From: Tsukamurella asaccharolytica
Lineage (GTDB): Bacteria; Actinomycetota; Actinomycetes; Mycobacteriales; Mycobacteriaceae
Assembly: GCF_007858435.1 (NCBI RefSeq)
Contig: NZ_VIGW01000002.1
Coordinates: forward strand, 558,001-622,000
Direction: 5' to 3'
DNA length: 64,000 nt
Below the pieces are notes generated by a model that was given only the letters and a program-made list of their open reading frames with translations, made no database searches and had not been told where the DNA came from. The translations under genes were made by a program, and so were the position numbers. Each line of letters opens with the position of its first letter. Within the stretch, counting starts at the first letter, position 1. This document shows positions 8,343-16,887 of the stretch, in pieces.

Positions 8343-9976
8343 GGTGTCTTCTGCTCGTCGATGGGCACGGGCGTCGTATCGGCGGGGACCGACTGTTTGA
8401 GACCGGTGGTGCGACGTGCGCGCCGTTTGATCACCGTTGCGGCGATCAGGGCCGCAGCGGCCAGGGCGGACGTGACCGCTTCGGGCAACGCGCCCCAGCG
8501 GGTGGCGAGTGTGAGCCGGTCGTCGAGGGGAACAGTCGCGATCAGAGTATCCGCGCTGAACAGTGCGGACTGGTCGGTGACCGTCCCGTCCGGGGTCACG
8601 ACAGCGCTGACGCCACTCGTCGCGGCGATCAGGACGGTGCGGCGGTGCTCGATGGCCCGCAGTCGGGACATCGCCAGTTGTTGGTACGACATGGCCGTGC
8701 GGCCGAAGGTCGCGTTGTTAGTGGGCACGGTGATCAGCTGGGCTCCACCGCGTACAGATTCACGGACGAGGTCGTCGAAGGCCACTTCGTAGCAGATGGC
8801 AGCCGCGGTCGGTATGCCAGCGAGGGTGACAATGCCGTCACCATCGCCAGGCACGAACCGGCCGGCCTTGTCGGCGTATGCGGACAGGCGGGTCGCGAGC
8901 GGCCGCATCGGTAGGTACTCCCCGAAGGGCACCAGTCGCCGCTTGATGTGTTGCTGTCCAGGACCGGAGCCGGGGTTCCAGACGATGGAGACGTTGCGTG
9001 ATGTGCCGTCGTCGGCGGAGAGCACTGCACCGACGAGGACAGGTACGCCGAGCCTGTTGACCGTCTCATCGATCCGCGCGCGCACCTGCCGATCGCGCAG
9101 CGGGTCGATATCCGAGGCGTTCTCGGGCCAGACGATCATGGCGGGCCGGGGCATCTGGCCAGATTCGATGGCACTGGCGAGGTCCTCGGTGCGTCGTAGG
9201 TGATTCTCGAGCACTGCGGCACGCTGAGCATTGAAGTCCAGTCCTAGGCGGGGAACGTTGCCTTGGATCACCGCAACGGTCACGCTCGCTCGCGGTTCGT
9301 ACGCTGGTAGCGCGATTAGGAGTGCTGCGCCGGCGAACGGGAGGATGCCACCAAGCGACGCACGGACAGCAGCGCGCGGTGACCTCCGCAGTGCCGCGCG
9401 GACCACGGCGAAACCGGAGCACCCGATGAGGGCGACCGCGAACGAGACGGCCGGTGCGCTGGCGATCGCGGCCAACTGTACGAGAGGCCCATCGGTCTGC
9501 CCGAACGCCAACTTTCCCCAAGGGAACCCGCCGAATGGCAGGCGGCTGCGCAGTGCCTCCGTCGCTGTCCACGCGCAGGCGCACCACAGCGGGTAGCCGG
9601 GGAGAACCACCATCCGGCTGACCAAGGCGCCGAACACCGCTACCGCGACGGCTTCGACCGCGGCGAGCGCGATCCACGGCCCAGCCCCAACGTAGATGCC
9701 TACCCACGGAAGCAAGGGCAGGAAGAACGCCAGCCCCGCGGCGTAGCCGTACAGCAGGGCTTGGCCGATTCCGCAGCCCCACACGGCGGCGACCACGAGC
9801 GCGACACCGACCGGCGCCGCTCCCCACAGCGCGGTGGGTGGGAACGAGATGAACATCGCTCCGCCGCCGGCGGCAGCCAGAAGTAGCCTGACCGCTGTGT
9901 GCGTCCACGGCCAATGAGCCGGCCCCCACCGAGTGGATGTCGCGGATGGGAGCCTTCGTGCTGTCTGCGTGGTCAC
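8339..9976 (-). CDS. lnt: Apolipoprotein N-acyltransferase
   Basis: 545 residues. An N-terminal block of about six or seven membrane helices (1-215) is followed by a periplasmic nitrilase-like domain with the three expected catalytic elements: Glu in VWPENAS, Lys in HIKRRLVPFGEYLP, and Cys in AICYEVAFDD. A last helix lies near 505-525. Lnt adds the third acyl chain to lipoproteins after Lgt and LspA. It shares an operon with CcdA and two TlpA proteins. Together with the Lgt-like gene at 4959 and several lipoproteins it makes a partial spare lipoprotein-maturation set. Confidence 0.92.
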   Translation of the reverse strand: MTTQTARRLPSATSTRWGPAHWPWTHTAVRLLLAAAGGGAMFISFPPTALWGAAPVGVALVVAAVWGCGIGQALLYGYAAGLAFFLPLLPWVGIYVGAGPWIALAAVEAVAVAVFGALVSRMVVLPGYPLWCACAWTATEALRSRLPFGGFPWGKLAFGQTDGPLVQLAAIASAPAVSFAVALIGCSGFAVVRAALRRSPRAAVRASLGGILPFAGAALLIALPAYEPRASVTVAVIQGNVPRLGLDFNAQRAAVLENHLRRTEDLASAIESGQMPRPAMIVWPENASDIDPLRDRQVRARIDETVNRLGVPVLVGAVLSADDGTSRNVSIVWNPGSGPGQQHIKRRLVPFGEYLPMRPLATRLSAYADKAGRFVPGDGDGIVTLAGIPTAAAICYEVAFDDLVRESVRGGAQLITVPTNNATFGRTAMSYQQLAMSRLRAIEHRRTVLIAATSGVSAVVTPDGTVTDQSALFSADTLIATVPLDDRLTLATRWGALPEAVTSALAAAALIAATVIKRRARRTTGLKQSVPADTTPVPIDEQKTP

Positions 9977-10078
9977 GAGTGAGATCTCCTCAATTCTGGA
10001 CCGTGGTGGTGCTGCTCGTCGCGAGTCGTCTGGGCGATCGCGGGCGTACTGGTTGGTGCGTGTCGACGGCGATTCCTG

Positions 10079-10876
10079 TCAGATCGGCATGACGATGTTG
10101 GAGACGAAGAGCCGCCGGACCATGTCGACGAAGTCGGACCAGTAGCCGGTGACCAGGGCGAGTCCGACGGCGATCATGAGCACGCCGCCGGCGACCTGGA
10201 TGCGTCGGCTGTTGCGGCGAAGCCATCCGACGGCCCGCACCGCGGCGGTCGATCCGACGGCGAGTGCGATGAACGGCAGGCCCAGGCCTACGCAGTAGGC
10301 CACCACCAGCGCGGCACCGCGTGCCGGCGCTGCGTTGGTGCCCACAATGATCGACATGATCCCCGCCAGGGTGGGACCGATACAGGGAGTCCAGCCGAGC
10401 GCGAACACCCCGCCCAGCAGCGGGGCACCGGCAAGCGTGGTCCAGGGTCGTGGCGCAAAACGCACCTCGCGGGCAAGTGCCGGGACCAATCCGATGAACG
10501 CCAAGCCCATGATGATGGTGATTCCCCCACCTATCCGCATCAGCGTCTCTGCATTGAGCCGAATCGTCGCCGCCAGACCAAACACCGACATCGTCATCAA
10601 GAGGAAGGCCGCTGTGAACCCGCCGACGAACAACGCGGCTGCGCCGAGCACTCTCCACCGACCGGACCGGTCTACCGCCTTTCCGCTGCCGCCGAGCTCT
10701 GCGATCGACGTCGCTGGAGCCTCGGCGCCGACCAGCCCCGCGAGGTACGACAAGTAGCCGGGAACAAGGGGCACGATGCACGGCGAGGCGAAGGACACCA
10801 ACCCGGCGAGCAGGCATGCCCCGATCGCCAGGATCAGCGGACCTGACACGGCGGCGTCGGCAAAGGCTTGTCCCAT
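10079..10876 (-). CDS. ccdA: CcdA-like thiol-disulfide electron transporter
   Basis: 265 residues with six predicted membrane helices. The conserved cysteines are in SFASPCIVPLVPGYLSYL (about 32) and LGWTPCIGPTLAG (about 162), the pair that moves electrons across the membrane in CcdA. Its start touches the stop of the upstream TlpA gene (shared base 10876), and lnt follows after 102 bases. It would feed electrons from cytoplasmic thioredoxin to the two TlpA proteins. Confidence 0.93.
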   Translation of the reverse strand: MGQAFADAAVSGPLILAIGACLLAGLVSFASPCIVPLVPGYLSYLAGLVGAEAPATSIAELGGSGKAVDRSGRWRVLGAAALFVGGFTAAFLLMTMSVFGLAATIRLNAETLMRIGGGITIIMGLAFIGLVPALAREVRFAPRPWTTLAGAPLLGGVFALGWTPCIGPTLAGIMSIIVGTNAAPARGAALVVAYCVGLGLPFIALAVGSTAAVRAVGWLRRNSRRIQVAGGVLMIAVGLALVTGYWSDFVDMVRRLFVSNIVMPI

Positions 10877-11523
10877 CAGCCCTCCCCGGCGACGCGGTCC
10901 ACGGCATCGGTGAGGGTCTTCTCGTCGATCGTCGTCAGGTATGCCGCGGCCACGCGATGCTGCCGATCAAGGACGAAGGTCATCGGCACTACTGTGGTCG
11001 GGTACTGCTCACCGAGCGCGAGCAGCGTCTTGCCAGGGGGATCGTAGATCGACGGATAGGTCAGCCCGTGGGAGCGGATGAAGTCCCGCGCCGCATCGTC
11101 GCCGGCGGTTTCACGAACGTCGATACCGAGAAACTGCACACCCTTGGACTTGCGCGCCGTGTACACCTTTTCCAGAGCAGGAGCCTCGAGACGACAGGGG
11201 GCGCACCAGGAGCCCCAGACGTTGATCACCACGACCTTTCCGGCGTAGTCCGACAGTCGCAGCGTGGCCCCGGGATCAGTGACACTACGTCCGGACAGCT
11301 CACCGACGACGCTGCGCCGCTCGGGCGGGTAGAAGTGCCTGGCCTTGCCATCCGGAGCGATGATCCCGCCATCGCGTGCCCGGTCGCTGAGCTGAACGCA
11401 CCCGCCGAGCAGCATCGCGACCACAAGCACCGCGATCACACCGGCGCACCGGCGCAGACTCGAGCTGCCGCTCGGGGGACGGTCATCATCGCCCAGCGAT
11501 GCCCGTGTGGACTGTCGTCGCAT
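10876..11523 (-). CDS. TlpA/ResA-like thioredoxin lipoprotein
   Basis: About 215 residues from ATG 11523, which has AAGGGG upstream; the longer frame to 11601 would run through the operator at 11563-11579. A signal segment with lipobox LLGGCVQ is followed by a thioredoxin domain with active-site WCAPC and the cis-Pro region VPMTFVLD. First gene of the operon continuing to ccdA, lnt and the second TlpA. Extracytoplasmic thiol reductant. Confidence 0.9.
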   Translation of the reverse strand: MRRQSTRASLGDDDRPPSGSSSLRRCAGVIAVLVVAMLLGGCVQLSDRARDGGIIAPDGKARHFYPPERRSVVGELSGRSVTDPGATLRLSDYAGKVVVINVWGSWCAPCRLEAPALEKVYTARKSKGVQFLGIDVRETAGDDAARDFIRSHGLTYPSIYDPPGKTLLALGEQYPTTVVPMTFVLDRQHRVAAAYLTTIDEKTLTDAVDRVAGEG

Positions 11524-11562
11524 CCTCACCCCTTCTCGGCGGCTAACGAACCAGCCACCAAC

Positions 11563-11579
11563 TACTAAGTAGCATAGTA
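11563..11579. promoter_or_regulatory. BlaI/CopY-type operator 6
   Basis: TACTAA-GTAGC-ATAGTA, 40 bases upstream of the tlpA-ccdA-lnt-tlpA operon. The flanks extend the dyad (CAACTACTA/TAGTAGTTG), the longest version among the six. Confidence 0.78.
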
Positions 11580-11637
11580 GTTGGTGGCTGGTCGGTCGCA
11601 CTCGCCATCGGGGGCAGCCGCGGAGACGTCGGTCGCG

Positions 11638-13131
11638 TCAGGTGTACTTGAGGGTGGTCATCATGCCCATCTCCATGTGATAGATGTTGTGGCAGTGCAG
11701 GGCCCAGGTTCCGGGGTTGTCCGCGTCGAGGTCGACCTCGACCGAGCCCATGGGCTTGATGAGCACCGTGTCCTTGCGCAGTCCGCCACTGCCGGGGAGG
11801 CCCCAGGTGTGGCCGTGGATATGCATGGGGTGGAGCATCATCGTTTCGTTGGTGATCTGCATCCGCAGTCGCTGGCCCTTGCTGACGCGCAGAGGCGTGT
11901 CTTCGCCGTGCTTCTTGCCGTTGATGCCCCAGGCGTACGGGTCCATCTGGCCGTTGAGAGTGACCTTGATCGTGGAGTCGGGCTGGGCGTCAGGAAGGCG
12001 CGCGGAGTCGGCGGCGGTGAGTTCGGTGGCGCCGAGCAGGACCGGGCCGTCCAGTTCCGCGGGGCGAATGTCGGCGGCGGGTGCGGCGCCGGAGCCTGTG
12101 CGCAGGACTGCCAGAGCCTGGCCCTTCTTACCTTCGGCGGCGGCGACTAGCGGAAACGCGCCGTCGCCTGCGGTGACGGTCACGTCGTAGCGTTCCCCCA
12201 TAGCGACGAAGAGCGCGCGGGCCTGCATGTCGTTGACCCTGTGTCCGTCGGTGTGGGTGACGGTCATCGTGTGACCGCCAAGGGCGACCCGGAAGACGGT
12301 GTCGGAGCCGGCGTTGATGATCCGCAGGCGGATGCGTTGTCCGGGCTTGGCGCGGAACTCGGTCGGCGCCGTAGGGATTCGGCCGTTGATGAGGTAGTGC
12401 GGGTAGACCACGTCGCCAGCATCGCCCAGCGGAGAGCTTCCCATGCCAGGCATCGAGGAGTGGTCCATGCCACCCATCCCGCCCATTCCGGTCTGCAAAG
12501 GTCCGGTCTTGGCTTGGAAGTCGGCAAGGATCTGGTCAGGGTTCTTGCCGATGCCGTCGGTCCAGTCGTCGAGGACGACGATCCACTCGGCGTCGAAGGC
12601 GCCTGGTTCATTGGGGTCGTCGATGATGATCGGAGCGTAGAGGGCACGGTCGAGTTGGGCACCGACGTGGGGATGGAAGTAGTGGGTGCCGGCGTCCGGG
12701 GCGGTGAACTCGTAGACGAATCGCCCCCCGGGGCGCACAGCATCCTGGGTGACGCCGGGAACGCCGTCAGCTTCGTTACGCAGGCGGATGCCATGCCAGT
12801 GGATGGTGGTGTCGGCGGGAAGCTTGTTGTCGAGGGTGACGCGGAGGAAGTCTCCGGCGTTGGCGCGCAGGACCTTGCCGGGGAGGGCGTCGTCGTAGGC
12901 CCAGGTACGGGCGGTGATACCGCCGAGGTCTACGGTGGTCTCGCGCGCGGTGAGGGTCGTCTCAACGACCTTCTGTCCGGCCTGGGGTGTGGCCTGTAGT
13001 GGCGGTCCTTGCAGCGCACGAGAGGCACCACTCGGCGTGCTGGCGGTCTTGTCGCCACATGCGGCGAGCGCGCCGACGCTGAGCGCGGCGAGACCGCCGA
13101 AGAGGGCTGTTCGTCTGGTCACCGGTGTCAT
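11638..13131 (-). CDS. mmcO: Multicopper oxidase, MmcO-like
   Basis: 497 residues. A twin-arginine-like start (TRRTALFGG) leads into a lipobox-like LAACGD, so it is probably an exported lipoprotein. All copper-ligand motifs of a three-domain oxidase are visible: HWHG, HYFHPH, HPMHIHGH and the C-terminal HCHNIYHMEMG. A Met-rich insert (about 215-235, GMGGMGGMDHSSMPGMG) resembles the methionine loops of CueO/CopA oxidases. It oxidises Cu(I) to the less toxic Cu(II) outside the membrane. The Met-rich lipoprotein and the two-component system follow in the same direction. Confidence 0.93.
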   Translation of the reverse strand: MTPVTRRTALFGGLAALSVGALAACGDKTASTPSGASRALQGPPLQATPQAGQKVVETTLTARETTVDLGGITARTWAYDDALPGKVLRANAGDFLRVTLDNKLPADTTIHWHGIRLRNEADGVPGVTQDAVRPGGRFVYEFTAPDAGTHYFHPHVGAQLDRALYAPIIIDDPNEPGAFDAEWIVVLDDWTDGIGKNPDQILADFQAKTGPLQTGMGGMGGMDHSSMPGMGSSPLGDAGDVVYPHYLINGRIPTAPTEFRAKPGQRIRLRIINAGSDTVFRVALGGHTMTVTHTDGHRVNDMQARALFVAMGERYDVTVTAGDGAFPLVAAAEGKKGQALAVLRTGSGAAPAADIRPAELDGPVLLGATELTAADSARLPDAQPDSTIKVTLNGQMDPYAWGINGKKHGEDTPLRVSKGQRLRMQITNETMMLHPMHIHGHTWGLPGSGGLRKDTVLIKPMGSVEVDLDADNPGTWALHCHNIYHMEMGMMTTLKYT

Positions 13132-13178
13132 GAATTGGTTCCTTGGTTTGACGTCGAGGAAGTCGGGGGCGGCCCTGC

Positions 13179-13445
13179 TTAGGGGGCAGCGGGGCTGACT
13201 GTCGGGCTGCCGTCGCCCATCCCTGGCATACCCGACATACCCGGCATGCTTGTGTGAGGTGTCGGCGATGAAGTCGGGGAGCTGCTCATCGAGTGGCCTG
13301 CGGGCATCGACGGTTGGGTTGAGGTGGGGGTAGTGCTGGTGTCGTCGTTCATGTTCATCGTGGACATGTCGTCGCCGCAGGCGGTGACGGCGAGGGCAAT
13401 AGTGGCGGTGACGGCGGCGGTGGTGATCAGTCGTTTCGGGTTCAT
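13179..13445 (-). CDS. Small Met/His-rich lipoprotein (putative copper-binding)
   Basis: 88 residues. A signal peptide with lipobox AVTACGD precedes a low-complexity tail with repeated Met motifs (MSTMNMN, MPGMSGMPGMGDG) plus His. Such tails bind Cu(I). Its ATG is 44 bases upstream of mmcO's neighbourhood and its 3' end faces mmcO, so it is probably cotranscribed and may chaperone copper to the oxidase. The 5' end overlaps the histidine kinase stop by 4 bases. Confidence 0.75.
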   Translation of the reverse strand: MNPKRLITTAAVTATIALAVTACGDDMSTMNMNDDTSTTPTSTQPSMPAGHSMSSSPTSSPTPHTSMPGMSGMPGMGDGSPTVSPAAP

Positions 13446-14692
13446 CGGTTCGTCTTTCTGGCAGGGATTCTCTGTGGGGTTCGTTGAAGGGGCGGTCGGG
13501 GTAGTGGGCTCGAGGCTGTACCGGGTTCCGGTGGTGGGTGTTCTCGCTTGGTGTTGCGGCGTTTGTAGACCGGCAGGGTCAGGGTGAACTGGGCGCCTTG
13601 TCCGGGGCCGCGGCTGGTGGCGGTGAGGGATCCGTCGTGGGCCTCGGCGAGCGCGCGGGCGATAGTCAGGCCGATACCGCTGCCGCCGGCGTCGCGGCTG
13701 CGAGAGGTGTCGGTGCGGTAGAAGCGGTCGAAGATGTGTGGGAGGTGTTCGCTGGCGATGCCTTCGCCTGTGTCCTCGACGATGATGTCGATGAGGTTGT
13801 GGTCGCGGCGGCGGCTGCTGACCGTGACGCTGCCTCCCGGTGGGGTGTGTCGGCGTGCGTTGCTGAGCAGGTTCGCGAGGGTCTGGCCGATGCGGGCACG
13901 GTCGGCGTCGACGAGGTCGGTGGTGGTGGGTCCGAGGCCGAGGTGGATACCTACGGCGTCGTAGCCGGGTTGCGCTTCTCGGACCGCGGCGGTGGTGATG
14001 TCGTTGACCGCGGTCGGCTCTGCTTCGACGCGTAGTTGTCGTTCGCCGGCGCGGGAGACGGCGTCGATGTCGTCAGCGAGTCGCTTGAGGCGGCCGGTGG
14101 CGCTGCGGATGACGCCGTACATTTGCGCGCCCGGCGTGCGGATGCCGTCCTCGGCGGCTTCGATTTGGGCGGTGATGGTGGTGATCGGCGTCCGGAGTTC
14201 ATGGGCGAGGTCGGAGAGCATCTGCTGGCGGATCTCTTCGGTGGTATCGATTTGCTCGGCGAGTCGGTTGACGCTGCGGGTCAGGTCGCTGAATTCGCGG
14301 CCCAGGCGGCTGGGCGGGACGCGAATGGCGTGGTTGCCGGCGGCGATGTTCGCCGTCGAGGTCACCACGGCGCCGATGGAGCGTCGGACGCGGCGGGTGA
14401 TCAGCCAGCTGACGACCAGTGCGAGGACCACGGAGCTCAACAGGGCGACCGAGACGGATACCACCAGTGAGGAGGCGAACGCCTCCTCGACGTGTTTGGC
14501 TTGGGGTGAGGTGGTCGGCAGGCCGGCGTGGGCCATGTGGGTGTGGAACAGGTGCGGTGCGACAGTCCACGCCACCAGCGCGGAGGCCCCAGCGCCAGCG
14601 GCGATGACGATGGTCTGGGCGATGAACAGCCTGGTGGTGAACCCCGAACGTGGGCGACGGGTGCGCCGTGCGTCGGATCGGGGCGCGCTCAT
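13442..14692 (-). CDS. Sensor histidine kinase, two-component system
   Basis: 416 residues. Membrane segments at about 25-45 and 75-97 enclose a short extracytoplasmic loop with a HTHMAH cluster that could bind metal. A HAMP region follows (about 97-150), then the HisKA phospho-acceptor in LAHELRTPI, and a catalytic domain with NLLSNARRHTPPGG (N box), VEDTGEGI (G1) and GGSGIGLTIAR (G2). It is transcribed with the response regulator (4-bp overlap at 14689). Position next to mmcO suggests copper sensing, like CusS/CopS; the ligand is inference. Confidence 0.9.
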   Translation of the reverse strand: MSAPRSDARRTRRPRSGFTTRLFIAQTIVIAAGAGASALVAWTVAPHLFHTHMAHAGLPTTSPQAKHVEEAFASSLVVSVSVALLSSVVLALVVSWLITRRVRRSIGAVVTSTANIAAGNHAIRVPPSRLGREFSDLTRSVNRLAEQIDTTEEIRQQMLSDLAHELRTPITTITAQIEAAEDGIRTPGAQMYGVIRSATGRLKRLADDIDAVSRAGERQLRVEAEPTAVNDITTAAVREAQPGYDAVGIHLGLGPTTTDLVDADRARIGQTLANLLSNARRHTPPGGSVTVSSRRRDHNLIDIIVEDTGEGIASEHLPHIFDRFYRTDTSRSRDAGGSGIGLTIARALAEAHDGSLTATSRGPGQGAQFTLTLPVYKRRNTKREHPPPEPGTASSPLPRPPLQRTPQRIPARKTNR

Positions 14693-15459
14693 TGCTTCGA
14701 CCGGCCGTCACCCATTCGGTAACCGATGCCGCGGATGGTGCGGATGTAACGCCGCTCGGTGGTGGTGTCGCCGAGCTTGCGACGCAGGCTGGCGATGTGG
14801 ACGTCGACGACGTGTGCATCGCCGACCCAGGTCGGTCCCCAGAGTTCGGCGAGCAGTTGGTCGCGGCTGAACACCATGCCCGGGCGGCGGGAGAGGACGT
14901 CGAGAAGGTCGAACTCGGTGCGGGTGAGAGCCGCGGGTCTACCGGCGACGCTCACCTCCCGACCGTTCGGGTCGATTAGCAGATCCCCGATGCGGCGCTC
15001 CGCGCCCTGGGGCATGGCGGGCCCGTTGACGGTTCCGGCGCGGGGGCGGCGCAGCATTGCTTCGATTCGGGCGATCAGCTCCCGCGGGCTGAACGGTTTG
15101 GTCAGATAGTCGTCCGCCCCGACGGACAGGCCGACCAGAGTGTCGACTTCGTCGGCGCGGGCGGTGACCATGACAACGTAGGCGTCCGAGAAGGTGCGCA
15201 GTTGCCGGCACACTTCGACACCGTCGAGCGAGGGCAGCCCGAGGTCGAGGACGACGACATCCGGTGGAGTTCGGTGCGCGGCGGCGACTGCGGCCGCTCC
15301 ATCGCCGGTGATCTCGACATCGAAACCACTGCGCTGAAGGTAGTCGGCGATGACCTCGGCGAGGTCCGGCTCGTCCTCGACAACCATCGCGCGCAGGCCC
15401 AGCTTCGGCCGCGGTTCGGTCACCGCCGTCGGCTTGGGCTCGGCAACAATCGCATCCAT
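14689..15459 (-). CDS. OmpR/PhoB-family response regulator
   Basis: About 256 residues from ATG 15459, which has GGAGG upstream; the longer frame to 15537 has no clear ribosome site. The receiver domain (about 25-140) holds the acidic pair EDEP, the phosphoacceptor Asp in VVLDLGLP and Lys in LTKPFSPREL. The C-terminal winged helix ends with RYIRTIRGIGYRMG. Partner of the kinase at 13442; likely controls mmcO, the Met-rich lipoprotein and possibly the divergent desulfhydrase-like operon. Confidence 0.92.
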   Translation of the reverse strand: MDAIVAEPKPTAVTEPRPKLGLRAMVVEDEPDLAEVIADYLQRSGFDVEITGDGAAAVAAAHRTPPDVVVLDLGLPSLDGVEVCRQLRTFSDAYVVMVTARADEVDTLVGLSVGADDYLTKPFSPRELIARIEAMLRRPRAGTVNGPAMPQGAERRIGDLLIDPNGREVSVAGRPAALTRTEFDLLDVLSRRPGMVFSRDQLLAELWGPTWVGDAHVVDVHIASLRRKLGDTTTERRYIRTIRGIGYRMGDGRSKQ

Positions 15460-15744
15460 GCCTCCATCGTGGCCTGACCGTATGCCCAGGATCGACCCGA
15501 GGCGCGGTTCTTGAGCAAATCTTGATCTTGAGCACACGTAACGGCCTGGTTAGGGCACGCACAGTCGAGGGCGATCAGATACCCCTCACCGGACTGATCA
15601 CCGGTGGCACGTCTTCACCCGGCGGGCCACGGGCACGCCATCTGCCGACTCACGCTGACCGTCCTGGTCCTGCAAGACCGTCGCGCCGGGTGGCGTGCCA
15701 CACACCTGTGCCGCCCTTTTCCGCTTCCGAAAGGACCCCAGCAC
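15460..15744 (+). other. Divergent leader between response regulator and desulfhydrase-like gene
   Basis: This 285-bp gap holds the promoters of both divergent operons. A long-range inverted repeat is visible: GGCACGCCA at 15632-15640 and TGGCGTGCC at 15691-15699, which could form an mRNA structure before the start at 15745. I do not recognise a known riboswitch. A frame open from 15604 continues in phase into the next gene, so a longer protein is formally possible. Confidence 0.4.
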
Positions 15745-16887
15745 GTGAGCACCGAAGTGACCACGGTTCCTGATTCTCGCCCCCCACTGTCATTGCTGCA
15801 CCCGCCGTTGCCCGCCCGGTCGCTCCTCGACATCGGACCTGTCTCGGAGCGCCCGGCGGCCCTGGTCGGCAACACTCCGGTGATGCGGATCGCCGAACCG
15901 TTCGCGCCGGCCGGGCACGGGTTCTGGGCCAAACTCGAGGGGTTCAATCCCGGCGGCATGAAGGACCGCCCTGCCCTGCACATGATCGAACGGGCCAAGG
16001 CACGGGGGGATCTCACGACGGGCGCACGGATCGTGGAGTCGACCAGCGGCACGCTCGGGCTCGGCCTGGCGCTCGCGGGCATCGTGCACGATCATCCGGT
16101 GACGCTGGTGACCGACCCGGGGCTGGAGCCGATCCTGACGCAGATGCTCGCCGCCTACGGCGCCGAGGTCGACCTGGTGACGGAACCTCATCCGGCGGGC
16201 GGATGGCAGCAAGCCCGACGCGACCGGGTCTGTGAGCACCTGGCTGCGGACCCGACCGCGTGGTGCCCGGACCAGTACACCAACCCGGACAACGTCAGCG
16301 CCTATCAGCCGCTGGCCCTCGAGCTGCTGACCCAGCTCGGGCACATCGATGTGCTCGTCTGCTCGGTCGGCACCGGCGGACACTCGGCCGGGGTCAGCCG
16401 CACCCTGCGGCAGTTCCTGCCGGACCTGCAACTCGTCGGAGTCGACACCATCGGATCGACGATCTTCGGCCAGCCCGCGCACAAGCGACTCATGCGTGGC
16501 CTTGGCTCGAGCATCTATCCGGAGAACGTCGACTACTCGGCGTTCTCGGAAGTGCACTGGGTCGCGCCCGAGGAGTCGGTGTGGGCGTGCCGGACCTTGG
16601 CATCGACGCACTACGCGACCGGCGGCTGGAGCGTCGGTGCGGTAGCCCAGGTCGCCGGGTGGATCGCCGGCACCCGCTCGCCGGACACGGTCGTTGCTGC
16701 GATCTTCCCCGACGGCCCCCAGCGCTACTACGGAACCGTCTACAGCGACGCCTACTGCCACGCCAACAACATCGACCCGACGCTCGCACCACCGTTGGCG
16801 CCGATCACCATCGCCGACCCAGCCAGGACCGTGGTCACCCGCTGGTCCCGCACCACCAACGTCCGCAACCCGCTGACCGTCGTATGA
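15745..16887 (+). CDS. PLP-dependent cysteine synthase-family enzyme, Cds1-like (putative cysteine desulfhydrase)
   Basis: 380 residues from GTG 15745, with AAAGGACC upstream. The PLP lysine lies in [10 protein letters not shown]. The usual TSGNTG loop is replaced by STSGTLG, and [12 protein letters not shown] binds phosphate. These changes match, from memory, the mycobacterial Rv3684 (Cds1) group, reported to release H2S from cysteine rather than make cysteine. In a copper cluster, sulfide could precipitate copper; this is inference. It overlaps the following MFS gene by ATGA. Alternative: a synthase for a sulfur compound exported by that MFS. Confidence 0.75.
   Translation: MSTEVTTVPDSRPPLSLLHPPLPARSLLDIGPVSERPAALVGNTPVMRIAEPFAPAGHGFWAKLEGFNPGGMKDRPALHMIERAKARGDLTTGARIVESTSGTLGLGLALAGIVHDHPVTLVTDPGLEPILTQMLAAYGAEVDLVTEPHPAGGWQQARRDRVCEHLAADPTAWCPDQYTNPDNVSAYQPLALELLTQLGHIDVLVCSVGTGGHSAGVSRTLRQFLPDLQLVGVDTIGSTIFGQPAHKRLMRGLGSSIYPENVDYSAFSEVHWVAPEESVWACRTLASTHYATGGWSVGAVAQVAGWIAGTRSPDTVVAAIFPDGPQRYYGTVYSDAYCHANNIDPTLAPPLAPITIADPARTVVTRWSRTTNVRNPLTVV

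Noticed and set aside
15460-15744. Known riboswitch before the PLP enzyme
   Set aside because: No match to SAM, cobalamin or other consensus that I could recognise; only generic inverted repeats.
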